Source: an uncultured Lachnospiraceae bacterium (lineage in GTDB: Bacteria > Bacillota > Clostridia > Lachnospirales > Lachnospiraceae). Taken from it: 49,938 bases of DNA. Of this stretch, positions 8,757-16,579 are shown piece after piece. The notes under the pieces were generated by a model, which was not told the origin of the DNA, made no database searches, and saw only the letters and a list, made by a program, of their open reading frames with translations. Both the position numbers and the translations under genes were made by a program. Every line of letters begins with the position of its first letter. The stretch's first letter is position 1. Location: the NCBI GenBank assembly GCA_900316805.1, contig ONEJ01000064.1, positions 1-49,938 on the forward strand. The letters are read 5' to 3'.

Positions 8757-9488
8757 TCAAATCCATCCCCCATCCAGGGTAAGAACCTGACCATTTAGGT
8801 ATTCCGGACCTGTGGCGATGGAAAGTGCCAGCTGTGCGGCCTCTTTCGGTGTTCCCATGCGTCCTGCAGGAATTTCCTCTACCAGGGCAAGCCGCTCCTC
8901 TTCGGTAAAGCAGTGGTTCATGTCTGTGTCAATGACGCCGCAGGCGATGGCGTTGACAGTGATGTGGCTGGGAGCCAGTTCCTTTCCCAAGGCTTTGGTA
9001 AAGGCGTTTATGCCACCCTTGCAGGCAGAATAGGCAACCTCGCAAGAGGCACCTACATTGCCCCAGACAGAGGAAATATTGATGATCCGTCCCGATTTGG
9101 CAGAAACCATGGAGGGAACGATACAGCGGCAGGTGGAGAACACAGAGGTCAGGTTGGTGGCAACAATGTGGTTCCAGTCTTCCAGGGACATATCCGTCAG
9201 AAGACCGATATAGGAGATCCCGGCGTTGTTGATGAGGACATCAATCCGGTGGAAGGCGGCAAGGGTTTCCTCTGCCATCCGTTCGACAAAAGGATAATCT
9301 GCCACATCTCCCACAAAGGTCAGAATCTGGACAGAATGCTGCTCTCTTAGTTCCTCTGCCAGAGAAAGCAGTTCCTTTTCGGAATTGTGGCAGCAGAGGG
9401 CAAGGTTATAGCCAGCTTCGGCAAAGGTTTCGGCAATGGCTTTCCCGATTCCCCGGGATGCGCCTGTGATCAGTGCGGATGGGTTCAT
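8757..9488 (-). CDS. Short-chain dehydrogenase/reductase (FabG-like)
   Basis: The 243-residue classical SDR is probably an NADP(H)-dependent 3-oxoacyl-ACP reductase or similar keto-reductase. The cofactor motif TGASRGIG is at about 8-15, NNAG at about 85-88, the catalytic Ser in NISSVWG near 139, and Tyr/Lys in YSACK near 152-156. The typical ending 'LTGP..YLNGQVLTLDGGW' is present. The start at 9488 is set by GGAGG just upstream; an ATG ten codons earlier lacks a ribosome site. There is no fatty acid synthesis cluster around it, so this is likely a stand-alone reductase and the true substrate is open. It is divergent from the tRNA-Pro gene. Confidence 0.85.
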   Translation of the reverse strand: MNPSALITGASRGIGKAIAETFAEAGYNLALCCHNSEKELLSLAEELREQHSVQILTFVGDVADYPFVERMAEETLAAFHRIDVLINNAGISYIGLLTDMSLEDWNHIVATNLTSVFSTCRCIVPSMVSAKSGRIINISSVWGNVGASCEVAYSACKGGINAFTKALGKELAPSHITVNAIACGVIDTDMNHCFTEEERLALVEEIPAGRMGTPKEAAQLALSIATGPEYLNGQVLTLDGGWI

Positions 9489-9566
9489 GGTGGTCCTCCA
9501 TTTCATAATTTTACTCATTTATAGTGATTATACTTTTTTTTCTGTAGAAAATCTATAAAATTTTGC

Positions 9567-9595
9567 TGGACAAAGTCGAATAGATGTGATATTAT
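9567..9595 (+). promoter_or_regulatory. Probable promoter of tRNA-Pro
   Basis: TGGACA (9567-9572), a 17-base gap and TATTAT (9590-9595) place the start of transcription near 9602, about 12 bases before the tRNA. Confidence 0.6.
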
Positions 9596-9613
9596 AATTG
9601 GGCAGTTGTAAAT

Positions 9614-9687
9614 CGGCGCGTGGCTCAGCTTGGTAGAGCGCTGCGTTCGGGACGCAGAGGTCGCAGGTTCAAATCCTGTCGCGCCGA
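9614..9687 (+). tRNA. tRNA-Pro, anticodon CGG
   Basis: The cloverleaf is complete. The acceptor stem is CGGCGCG (9614-9620) with CGCGCCG (9680-9686). The anticodon stem is CTGCG/CGCAG with loop TTCGGGA, giving anticodon CGG (9648-9650) and G37, as expected for proline. The T loop is TTCAAAT. The discriminator base is A9687. The 3' CCA is not encoded (CTT follows), so it must be added by the CCA-adding enzyme. A promoter lies upstream and a strong terminator downstream, so this is a single-gene unit. Confidence 0.97.
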
Positions 9688-9737
9688 CTTTCTCAAGGAT
9701 TCCGGTACAAGAGTGGGAGAATCCTTGGCAGGGGCAG

Positions 9738-9779
9738 CCCCAGAGGTTTTCTACAGGAAAGCCTCTGGGGTTCTTTTTT
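9738..9779 (+). terminator. Intrinsic terminator after tRNA-Pro
   Basis: The stem CCCCAGAGG/CCTCTGGGG has a 15-base loop whose ends (TTTTC/GAAAG) pair further, followed by TTCTTTTTT. Confidence 0.93.
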
Positions 9780-9906
9780 GCCTTTTGGAAGCGGCATGAT
9801 GGTTGTAAAAATCAATGAATATTGTTATAATAAGCGTACACACTAAGGTGGATTGGAAATAGGGAAAAGTGTAATATAGAAGTGCAGAGATCAGATAACG
9901 ACAATC

Positions 9907-10305
9907 ATGTTTGACAGGGGAAGAACCATATACCATGTAGAGAATGTGATTCGAGAGATTGGGGATCAGGTAGATGATGGATTACATAGGATTTTTGTGA
10001 ATACAGTATGTAATGACGGATCAGAAATTGCGGATTTGATGTCTTGTTTTACCCAGAAACAGGTGAATAATCCTAAGTTCCCTGTGTTTACACGAAGAAT
10101 GAATGAGCTAAAGAATGAAGAAGGAGGTCTCAATATCATGTGTGAAGTAATGCAGAAGTACGAGCAGATAGCAGCTGAGGATGCCGCAAAGAAGGTAAGA
10201 ATTGAGGCAATCCAGAATATGATCGAGCTTGGGCTTTCGGAAGAGAAGATTTTAACAAAGTATACAAAAGAAGAATATGAAGAAGCACAAAGAGGAAATT
10301 GTTGA
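9907..10305 (+). pseudogene. C-terminal remnant of an Rpn / PD-(D/E)XK transposase-family nuclease
   Basis: The readable part (about 132 codons, frame open from 9880) resembles the C-terminal half of Rpn-like recombination-promoting nucleases (PDDEXK_2 family): the strand 'R.IYHVENVI.E.G....DGLHRIFVN', then a helical tail with AAEDAAKKVR and GLSEEKILTKYTKEEY. The N-terminal nuclease core with its catalytic D and E-x-K is missing; an in-frame TAG at 9877 closes the frame and nothing similar lies upstream. Near 10280 the sequence also continues plausibly in another frame for about 20 codons (EEIVELLDKIATAKGQK, stop 10345), which suggests a frameshift at the end as well. It lies directly downstream of a tRNA gene and ends in its own terminator. 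Confidence 0.65.
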
Positions 10306-10350
10306 ACTGTTGGACAAAATCGCAACAGCGAAAGGCCAAAAGTAACAGAA

Positions 10351-10377
10351 AAAGCCGGTTTTGCCACCGGCTTTTTT
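10351..10377 (+). terminator. Intrinsic terminator after the Rpn remnant
   Basis: The stem AAAGCCGGT/ACCGGCTTT has a short TTTGCC loop and runs into TTTTTT. Confidence 0.9.
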
Positions 10378-10494
10378 CATTAGAGTGGAAACGGCTTATG
10401 CTGTTTTTAATCGAATTTTAATGAAAACCCCATTCCTATTTAATTTTCGTCCGGTAAGATAACATCATCAAAAGACGAAAGCGAGGAAATAATT

Positions 10495-11025
10495 ATGGAT
10501 CAGTTTGAAAAGGTTGAAAAATTAAAAGAGCGTGCCAATGTCACCTATGAGGAGGCCAAACAGGCGCTGGAGGCCAGTGGCTGGGATGTTTTGGAGGCCA
10601 TGATTTATCTGGAAAAGCAGGGGAAGGCCACCGGTACGGCAAAGGCAGGGTATACCGCGGAAGGAACTGACAGCAGTCAGGCCTCCGGGGAGAAAGCAGC
10701 ACAAACGGAGGGGAAAGAGTCCTTCGGGGAAATGCTGGGGCGTTTCGGACGCTGGTGTGCAAAGTGGATCAATAAGGGGAATGCCAACAGCTTTTGCATC
10801 GAGAAGGAGCAAAAGGAAATTCTGCGGGTACCGGTTACCCTGCTGATCGTGCTTTTGATCTTTACCTTCTGGATCATCGTACCCCTTTTGATCGTGGGTC
10901 TGTTCTTTGACATGCGCTACCATTTCCATGGACCGGATGTGAAGTCGGTAGATATCAATAAGGCCATGGACACCGTAGCAGATGCGGCAGAGAACATCAA
11001 GAATGACATTGCAGATCAGAAGTAA
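10495..11025 (+). CDS. DUF4342 membrane protein with UBA-like N-terminus
   Basis: The 176-residue protein starts with a three-helix UBA/TS-N-like domain (residues 1-43: VEKLKERANVTYEEAKQALE, then GWDVLEAMIYLEKQG), the fold also found at the start of elongation factor Ts. A linker of about 40 residues follows, then the DUF4342 core (about 93-145) with one long or two short membrane helices around VPVTLLIVLLIFTFWIIV, and an amphipathic tail. The role of DUF4342 is unknown. The response regulator starts 23 bases after the stop and the sensor kinase and signal peptidase follow closely, so it leads a four-gene operon. GAGGAAA is the ribosome site. Confidence 0.78.
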   Translation: MDQFEKVEKLKERANVTYEEAKQALEASGWDVLEAMIYLEKQGKATGTAKAGYTAEGTDSSQASGEKAAQTEGKESFGEMLGRFGRWCAKWINKGNANSFCIEKEQKEILRVPVTLLIVLLIFTFWIIVPLLIVGLFFDMRYHFHGPDVKSVDINKAMDTVADAAENIKNDIADQK

Positions 11026-11048
11026 TTATTACCGGAAGAGGAGTCAGG

Positions 11049-11738
11049 ATGCAGACAGAAGCTGGAAAAACAATATTGATCGTGGAGGACGAGGAGAAAA
11101 TTGCCCGTTTTCTGGAGTTGGAATTAAAGCATGAGGGTTATCAGGTACTGAAGGCGTTCACAGGCCGGGAAGGTCTTGCCCTGGCGGAAAGCGGCCGGGC
11201 AGATCTGATGGTATTGGATGTGATGCTGCCGGAACTGAATGGATTTGAGGTGTTAAGACGGCTGCGAAAAACCTCCCAGCTTCCGGTAATCATGCTGACA
11301 GCGAGGGATGAGGTCATGGATAAGGTGGCAGGGCTGGATGGCGGTGCGGACGACTACATGACTAAGCCTTTTGCCATAGAGGAGCTTCTGGCCAGGATCC
11401 GTCTTGTGTTAAAGAAACATGTGGGAGCACAGAAAGAGGAAACAGTACTTACTTATGGTGCGCTGGAACTACATCCGGCGCGCCACGAAGTGCGTTATGG
11501 GGGCGAACCGGTGGAATTGACGCCCCGGGAATTTTCCCTGCTTCAGGTGCTTCTTGAGAATAAGAACATTGTTGTATCCAGGGATACCCTGCTGCAAAAG
11601 GTGTGCGGCTATGATTATCTGGGGGAGACCAATGTGATTGATGTGTATGTGCGTTATCTGCGCAGCAAGCTGGATGATGTATACCATGTGAAAATCATCC
11701 AGACCGTGCGGGGCATTGGGTATTGCATTAGGGATTAG
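11049..11738 (+). CDS. OmpR-family response regulator
   Basis: The 229-residue regulator has a receiver domain at 8-120, with acidic pair VEDEEK at 12-15, phospho-acceptor Asp57 in MVLDVMLPE, Thr in IMLTARD and Lys in YMTKPF. A winged-helix output domain follows at about 130-227, ending IIQTVRGIGYCI. Its partner is the histidine kinase encoded 10 bases downstream. AAGAGGAGTCAGG precedes the ATG. The targets are unknown; the operon also holds a DUF4342 membrane protein and signal peptidase I, which suggests a response to envelope or secretion state, but this is inference only. Confidence 0.93.
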   Translation: MQTEAGKTILIVEDEEKIARFLELELKHEGYQVLKAFTGREGLALAESGRADLMVLDVMLPELNGFEVLRRLRKTSQLPVIMLTARDEVMDKVAGLDGGADDYMTKPFAIEELLARIRLVLKKHVGAQKEETVLTYGALELHPARHEVRYGGEPVELTPREFSLLQVLLENKNIVVSRDTLLQKVCGYDYLGETNVIDVYVRYLRSKLDDVYHVKIIQTVRGIGYCIRD

Positions 11739-11748
11739 TCGATTTGTT

Positions 11749-13035
11749 ATGGAAGAAAACAGGAAAGAAAATAAAAAAGAACAGCGCAGGGTAACATCCA
11801 TTGCCCGCCGGATCAACTGGATCCGGGTGGGGGATATGGTGGGAAACTACCTGGCCATGGATCTGTTTCTGGTGGTAGTGCTCTATGGTATTTTCCTATA
11901 TGGCATGGATGTGCAGCAGATGGGGGCGTTCTCCCTTGCTTACCGCCGGGACATTCTGGGAAGGGGACCGCTTCGGGAATGGATGTATCAGGTGTGGAAT
12001 GGCAGTGAACTGCTGTATCAGGTAAATGTGGGACCGTGGCTGGTATGGCTGCGAAACGGGGGCGTGCTTGTACTGTTGGTGCAGTTTTTCAATGTTGTGT
12101 CCCTTGTGTTTCATGGAATTCCCCAGATGCGGCGGCAGTTAAAGCCGCTGGATGAGATTGCCCGGAAGGCGAAAGAAATGAAAGCCCTCGTGGAAGATGA
12201 GAACAAGTATCATAATTTAGAGGACGCTCTTGCCCATCTCGGGGGAGAGGTTATGGAGTCGGGGATTCACATGAATGACCGGGAACTGCGGGGCATCGAG
12301 CAGGCTTTAAACGAACTGCTGGAGAGAATCCGGGAAACCTATCGGCAGCAGGATCAGTTTGTGTCGGATGCCTCCCACGAGCTTCGGACTCCCATTGCGG
12401 TGATTCAGGGGTACGTGAATATGCTGGACCGTTGGGGAAAAGAGGATGAGACCGTTCTTGCCGAGGCCATTGAGGCTATTCAGAACGAGGCGGATCATAT
12501 GCAAAAACTGGTGGAGCAGCTGCTATTTCTGGCAAGAGGAGATGCAAACCGGCAGACCCTTGACATGAAGGAACAAAAGCTGGACAATATTCTCGAAGAA
12601 ATTTACGAGGAATCCTGCATGATCGATGAGTCCCACAGCTATGTGCTGGAGAAAAAGGAAGAGGCTGTGGTGTGGGGGGATTATGATATGCTAAAGCAAT
12701 CCCTTCGTATTCTGGTGGACAATGCGGTAAAATATACACCTGGAGGTGGAGAAATTATCCTCAGGGTAGGACGTACCGGGGAAGGAAAGACTTATTATGA
12801 GATTCAGGACAGCGGAATCGGTATGTCCCAACAGGATGCCGAGCACGCTTTTGACCGTTTTTACCGGGCAGATGCGGTGCGAAGCAGCAAGTCCGGCGGT
12901 ACAGGCCTTGGGCTCTCCATTGCCAGATGGATCATGGATAAGCATGGAGCAGACTGCCGTGTACTTAGCGTAGAAGGCCTGGGGACCCGCTTCCATGTAG
13001 AATTTCCATTATATTGTAAAGGAGCAGAACCGTGA
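11749..13035 (+). CDS. Sensor histidine kinase, partner of the preceding regulator
   Basis: The 428-residue kinase has two membrane helices (about 36-52 and 104-122) flanking a short extracellular loop of about 50 residues, and a linker of about 80 residues without a clear HAMP match. The H box is ASHELRTPIAV with His210, followed by the N box LVDNAVKYTP, G1 DSGIGM, F box FDRFYRAD and G2 GGTGLGLSIA. All catalytic parts are present. The ATG at 11749 is 10 bases past the regulator stop; a TTG further upstream inside that gene is unlikely. The stop codon overlaps the start of the signal peptidase gene (GTGA), so those two are translationally coupled. Confidence 0.9.
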   Translation: MEENRKENKKEQRRVTSIARRINWIRVGDMVGNYLAMDLFLVVVLYGIFLYGMDVQQMGAFSLAYRRDILGRGPLREWMYQVWNGSELLYQVNVGPWLVWLRNGGVLVLLVQFFNVVSLVFHGIPQMRRQLKPLDEIARKAKEMKALVEDENKYHNLEDALAHLGGEVMESGIHMNDRELRGIEQALNELLERIRETYRQQDQFVSDASHELRTPIAVIQGYVNMLDRWGKEDETVLAEAIEAIQNEADHMQKLVEQLLFLARGDANRQTLDMKEQKLDNILEEIYEESCMIDESHSYVLEKKEEAVVWGDYDMLKQSLRILVDNAVKYTPGGGEIILRVGRTGEGKTYYEIQDSGIGMSQQDAEHAFDRFYRADAVRSSKSGGTGLGLSIARWIMDKHGADCRVLSVEGLGTRFHVEFPLYCKGAEP

Positions 13036-13592
13036 GGAAACAGAACGAATCCGAAAATACACAAGAGAGAGAAGATAGTAAAGCAAAGAAGCGGGCGGTA
13101 CTGGAATGGGGGATTTATTTCGTCCTTCTGGCTGCACTTTTTATTGTCTTTCATTTTTTCCTGATGCTGGGGAGAATTCCTTCCGAGAGCATGGAGCCCA
13201 CCCTTATGGTGCACGACTGGACCATTGGCGACCGGCGGGCTTACAATGAAGCTTCGCCTCAGAGAGGTGATATAATCATATTTTATTCGGAAGAAGAGTC
13301 AGAATCCATGGTAAAGCGGGTGATTGGCCTGCCGGGGGAGACGGTGACCTTCGTGGGAGGCCATGTCTACATAGACGGAGAGTCCTTGGATGAGTCGGAG
13401 TATCTGGATGATTCGGTTGTGACGGAATGCGATGAGAAATTTGTGGTACCGGAGGATTCCTATTTTATGCTGGGAGATAACCGGGAGGTGTCGCTGGATT
13501 CCAGATACTGGGAGGATCCCTATGTGACGCCGGAGGATATCCAGTCCAAGGTGTTGTGGGTGATTCCTTTCCATAAGCTGCCGTGGTTTTAA
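13032..13592 (+). CDS. lepB: Signal peptidase I
   Basis: This 186-residue type I signal peptidase cleaves secretory signal peptides on the outer face of the membrane. A charged cytoplasmic start is followed by one membrane helix (about 27-46), box B PSESMEPTL with catalytic Ser53, and box D MVKRVIGLPGE with the general base Lys95. Box E is GDNREVSLDSRYW, where many homologues have GDNR..S.DSR. The GTG start at 13032 overlaps the kinase stop by four bases. The N-terminal tail of about 25 charged residues is typical of Clostridial copies. Genomes of this group often have several lepB genes, so it may serve a subset of substrates. Confidence 0.92.
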   Translation: MRKQNESENTQEREDSKAKKRAVLEWGIYFVLLAALFIVFHFFLMLGRIPSESMEPTLMVHDWTIGDRRAYNEASPQRGDIIIFYSEEESESMVKRVIGLPGETVTFVGGHVYIDGESLDESEYLDDSVVTECDEKFVVPEDSYFMLGDNREVSLDSRYWEDPYVTPEDIQSKVLWVIPFHKLPWF

Positions 13593-13603
13593 ATGTATAT
13601 ACA

Positions 13604-13617
13604 ACTGTCTTGACAGT
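13604..13617 (+). promoter_or_regulatory. Palindrome over the nadA -35, candidate NiaR (NAD repressor) site
   Basis: ACTGTCTTGACAGT is a perfect 6-bp inverted repeat around TT and contains the -35 hexamer. A repressor bound here would block RNA polymerase. The placement before an NAD synthesis gene suggests NiaR/YrxA, the nicotinate-responsive repressor of nad genes in Firmicutes; the match to its consensus is from memory. Confidence 0.5.
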
Positions 13618-13638
13618 GGGCGCGCCTCTCCTTATACT
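13610..13638 (+). promoter_or_regulatory. nadA promoter
   Basis: TTGACA (13610-13615), a 17-base gap and TATACT (13633-13638) make an almost ideal sigma-A promoter, 37 bases ahead of the ATG. Confidence 0.85.
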
Positions 13639-13675
13639 TAAAGAAAATGAAATTGAAAAGATAGGAGCATAACAT

Positions 13676-14596
13676 ATGTTTACAACAAGAGAACTGCAGG
13701 ATGAAATCATCCGTTTAAAGAAAGAAAAGGATGTCTGTATTCTGGCTCATGCCTACCAGAGCCACGATATCTGGGAGGTGGCAGACTATGTGGGAGATTC
13801 CTACGGCCTCAGCAAACAGGCAGCCATGGCACCCCAGAAGACCGTGCTCATGTGCGGTGTCCGTTTTATGGCAGAGACTGTGAAGATTCTTTCCCCGGAA
13901 AAGAAGGTGCTCCTGTCCAATGCCCAGGCGGGCTGTCCCATGGCGGAGCAGATGGATGTGGAGTTGATTTCCGGTGTGAAAGAGAAATATCCGGATTATA
14001 CGGTGGTTGCGTATATCAATACCACCTCTGAATTGAAGACAATCTGCGATGTCTGTGTCACATCCTCTTCGGCAGTACAGATCGTAAAGAATATTGAGAA
14101 TAAAAACATTTTGTTTATCCCAGACTGCAATCTGGGACGCTGGGTGGCAGATCAGCTGCCGGAGAAAAATATCAAGCTGCTGCAGGGAGGCTGTCCTACC
14201 CATGTGCGCATGACGGTAAGGGATGTGGAGGCTGCCAAAACTGCCCATCCTGATGCCCTTCTTCTGGTACACCCGGAGTGCCTGCCGGAGGTAACCCGGA
14301 GGGCAGATTATAAGGGAAGCACCACCGGTATTATGGATTTTGCCAGAAAGAGCGACGCGAAGGAATTTATCATCGGCACGGAGAACAGCATTGTCCAGCA
14401 TCTGCAGTATGAGTGCCCGGACAAGAAATTCTATCCCCTTTCCAAGGATTGTGTCTGCCATAATATGAAGCTTACCACTCTGGCAGATGTGTACCAGTGT
14501 GTACTGGGAACCGGAGGCGAGGAAATCAGCCTTGCGCCGGATGTGATGGAAAAGGCTCGCCGGTGCATCGATACTATGTTGACGCTGGGACAATAG
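13676..14596 (+). CDS. nadA: Quinolinate synthase
   Basis: The 306-residue enzyme condenses iminoaspartate with dihydroxyacetone phosphate to make quinolinate, the first ring of NAD. The three Cys ligands of its 4Fe-4S cluster are seen: Cys87 (AGCPMAEQM), Cys173 (GGCPTHVRM) and Cys261 (VCHNMK). Other family motifs are AHAYQSHDI, VGDSYGLS, YINTTSELK and HPECLPEV. The length is normal for the short bacterial form. It stands alone between a promoter and a terminator; nadB and nadC, usually adjacent in this group, are not in the window, so they must lie elsewhere or be missing. GATAGGAG precedes the start. Confidence 0.96.
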   Translation: MFTTRELQDEIIRLKKEKDVCILAHAYQSHDIWEVADYVGDSYGLSKQAAMAPQKTVLMCGVRFMAETVKILSPEKKVLLSNAQAGCPMAEQMDVELISGVKEKYPDYTVVAYINTTSELKTICDVCVTSSSAVQIVKNIENKNILFIPDCNLGRWVADQLPEKNIKLLQGGCPTHVRMTVRDVEAAKTAHPDALLLVHPECLPEVTRRADYKGSTTGIMDFARKSDAKEFIIGTENSIVQHLQYECPDKKFYPLSKDCVCHNMKLTTLADVYQCVLGTGGEEISLAPDVMEKARRCIDTMLTLGQ

Positions 14597-14605
14597 CAAA
14601 GAGAC

Positions 14606-14641
14606 AAAAACCGGAGGCAGTGTTACTGCCTCCGGTTTTTT
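14606..14641 (+). terminator. nadA terminator
   Basis: The stem AAAAACCGGAGGCAG/CTGCCTCCGGTTTTT has a TGTTA loop and the T tract forms part of the stem. Confidence 0.93.
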
Positions 14642-14738
14642 CACCCCGTAAGCTGCCTATCCGGCTTCGGATAAGAATATCATAGGCGGTTAACCTTAAG
14701 CAGACTTAAAAATCTTTAAAATGTTAAAAGAAAGTTAA

Positions 14739-14767
14739 TTGACGGGAATTCATATATTATATAAAAT
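14739..14767 (+). promoter_or_regulatory. Probable promoter of the zinc-ribbon membrane protein
   Basis: TTGACG (14739-14744) and TAAAAT (14762-14767) are 17 bases apart. Three TTAAAA motifs lie just upstream (14706, 14716 and 14724), possibly a regulator site of the OmpR type. Confidence 0.5.
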
Positions 14768-14842
14768 GTATGTGTTAATAACAGACATAGGAAATATGAG
14801 CGTGGATGAAAATTCAAGATGCTCATAGTTAGGAGGAAGAAA

Positions 14843-15397
14843 ATGATTTGTCCAAAATGTGGAAGTGAAGTAAGCGAAGGCAGCGCTTTTTGTACCAAAT
14901 GCGGTGCGTCACTGGCTGCCAATAACGGAATGCCCCAGGGAGCTCCCCAGCAGGATTCCCAGCAGGCAGGAAATAATGGTATGCCTTATGGCAACCCGCA
15001 GATGAATAATGGGGTTCCGCCATACGGAATGCCCCAGCAGCCTTATGTTGATCCGAAGGATCACACGGGAGAATTTGATCCGAAGGATATCTCTGACAAT
15101 AAGGTAATGGCCATGCTGCCGTATCTGATGGGCACCATTGGTATTATTATTGCATTGCTGGCATCCAGAGAATCTGCATTTACCTATTTTCATGTACGCC
15201 AGGCTTTAAAAATCTCGGTAGTGACGATTCTGGTTGGTCTGATCACCGCTGTTCTCTGCTGGACCGTCATCGTACCGATTGCAGGCGCTGTGTGCGCAGT
15301 AATCTTACTGGTGGTACGTATTATCGGCTTTTTCCAGGTATGCTCCGGAAAGGCTAAGGAAGTTGCTATCGTCAGCAGCTTCGGATTTTTAAAGTAA
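14843..15397 (+). CDS. Zinc-ribbon protein with C-terminal membrane domain (DUF4870-like)
   Basis: The 184-residue protein begins with a zinc ribbon (C3PKC6, C17TKC20). A Gly/Asn/Gln/Pro-rich linker follows (about 25-75) with a thrice-repeated NNGMP/NNGVP motif. The membrane part (about 90-175) has three hydrophobic helices and the motif FHVRQALKI typical of the DUF4870/Tic20-like family. Such proteins are widespread and uncharacterised. The start is fixed by AGGAGGAAG at 14831-14839; the longer frame from 14819 ignores that site. It is transcribed alone, with a very strong terminator after it. Confidence 0.8.
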   Translation: MICPKCGSEVSEGSAFCTKCGASLAANNGMPQGAPQQDSQQAGNNGMPYGNPQMNNGVPPYGMPQQPYVDPKDHTGEFDPKDISDNKVMAMLPYLMGTIGIIIALLASRESAFTYFHVRQALKISVVTILVGLITAVLCWTVIVPIAGAVCAVILLVVRIIGFFQVCSGKAKEVAIVSSFGFLK

Positions 15398-15405
15398 GTA
15401 TTTCA

Positions 15406-15470
15406 AACTTCCCACATGGATTTTCCAGCGGCATACGCCTGCTACCGGAAAATCCATGTGGGAAGTTTTT
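15406..15470 (+). terminator. Strong long-stem terminator
   Basis: A 21-bp uninterrupted stem (AACTTCCCACATGGATTTTCC and its complement, ending 15467) has a 20-base loop, followed by TTT. Confidence 0.88.
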
Positions 15471-15570
15471 GTTTGTAAATTTATCTTTGCTGTGGACCTT
15501 TACATTACCTGACTGGGCAGTAGGAGTAATATTTCTACTATGCGCCCACAATTTTCAATTTTTGTATTAG

Positions 15571-15978
15571 TACCAGGCTGATGAAGAGGAAAACACAGAC
15601 GAAGGAACAGATTTAAGTGGAACCGTAACACTGGCAGGAAGTACATCCATGGAGAAGCTGGCCAACGCAATTGCAGAGGCATTTATGGCTAAGTACCCGA
15701 ATGTTCAGGTGACACATGAGTTTACCGGATCCAGTGCAGGACTTGAGTCTCTGGCAGCCGGAAGCGTAGATATCGGAGATGCTTCCCGTGCTCTGACAGA
15801 TGACGAGAAGGCAACCGGAGCTGTGGAGAATATCGTAGCAATTGATGGAATTGCAATGATTACCGACACAGAAAACACTGTAACAGATCTTAAGTCCGAG
15901 GATCTTGCAAAGATTTACAAGGGAGAGATCACAGGAACTGGATTCCACAGGAACTGTTCTTGCAAAGGTTGCAGATAA
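15571..15978 (+). pseudogene. pstS: Truncated phosphate-binding protein gene, 5' and 3' lost
   Basis: The frame codes for about 120 residues of PstS, the extracellular phosphate-binding lipoprotein: LAGSTSMEKL, HEFTGSSAGLESLAAGSVDIGDASRAL in pieces, and VAIDGIAMITD. Upstream there is an in-frame TAG at 15568 and no start codon, signal peptide or lipobox. After KGEIT the sequence stops matching PstS, enters a few unrelated codons and ends at TAA 15976. The second lobe of the protein (about 150 residues) is missing. Downstream sequence is already pstC in another frame. The product could be neither exported nor bind phosphate. Confidence 0.85.
15931..15956 (+). repeat. 10-bp direct repeat at the pstS/pstC junction
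   Basis: ACAGGAACTG occurs at 15931-15940 and again at 15947-15956, split by GATTCC. PstS similarity ends in the first copy and PstC similarity begins after the second, so the repeat marks a deletion or rejoining point. Confidence 0.75.
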
Positions 15979-16579
15979 GAGACTGGCAGCCATCGTGCAG
16001 CCGGCAGTAGAACTTCTGGCGGCAATTCCGTCTGTTATCTATGGTCTTTTGGGCGTTATGATCTTAAATCCACTGATGTACCGCCTGGAAAAATTTGTTT
16101 TTGCAGGAAGCGAAACCCATCAGTTTACCGGAGGCTCCAATCTTCTTTCTGCAATTATTGTGCTGGCGATCATGATTCTTCCCACAGTGATTAATATCAG
16201 TGTGTCTGCCATCCGCGCGGTACCGGCACATTTGAAATCAGCGTCTCTGGCTGTGGGGGCTACCCACATGCAGACGATTTTCAAGGTGATTATTCCTGCC
16301 GCCCGTTCCGGTATCATGACAGGCGTGGTGCTGGGAATCGGTCGTGCACTGGGAGAGGCAATGGCTATTAATATGGTAGCCGGAGGTGCGGTGAACATTC
16401 CGCTTCCATTTAATTCTGTTCGGTTTTTGACCACACAGATCGTCAGCGAGATGGCGTATGCATCCGGCGTTCACCGCCAGGTACTGTTTACGGTGGGATT
16501 GGTTCTGTTCCTTTTTATCATGATCATTAACCTGATTCTTGCACAGCTGGAAAAGAAAGGAGCGCTGGAAAATGACTAG
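15947..16579 (+). pseudogene. pstC: Phosphate ABC permease gene lacking its 5' part
   Basis: About 210 codons of PstC permease remain: AKVADKRLAAI, PAVELLAAIPSVIYGLLG, the EAA-type loop VPAHLKSASLAVGATHMQTI...GIGRALGEAMA, and the last membrane helix. The first 100 or so residues, with at least two membrane helices and the start codon, are gone. The frame differs from the pstS remnant, so no fusion protein results. The 3' end is normal and overlaps the pstA start by eight bases (ATGACTAG), the usual coupling of these genes. Confidence 0.85.

Noticed and set aside
9630-9818. 62-residue frame starting inside the tRNA (reads VAGSNPVAPTFS)
   Set aside because: It is the well-known chance translation of a tRNA gene and its terminator.
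13715-14644. 309-residue frame antisense to nadA
   Set aside because: nadA keeps all three cluster Cys on the plus strand; the antisense frame has no ribosome site and starts in the terminator.
15406-15470. Long inverted repeat as the end of a mobile element
   Set aside because: It is a single hairpin directly after a stop codon with a T run, which is a terminator; no second copy flanks a gene.
15571-16579. Programmed frameshift making one PstS-PstC protein
   Set aside because: Both genes lack large essential parts at the join, no slippery heptamer is seen, and such a fusion would make no sense for a lipoprotein and a permease.
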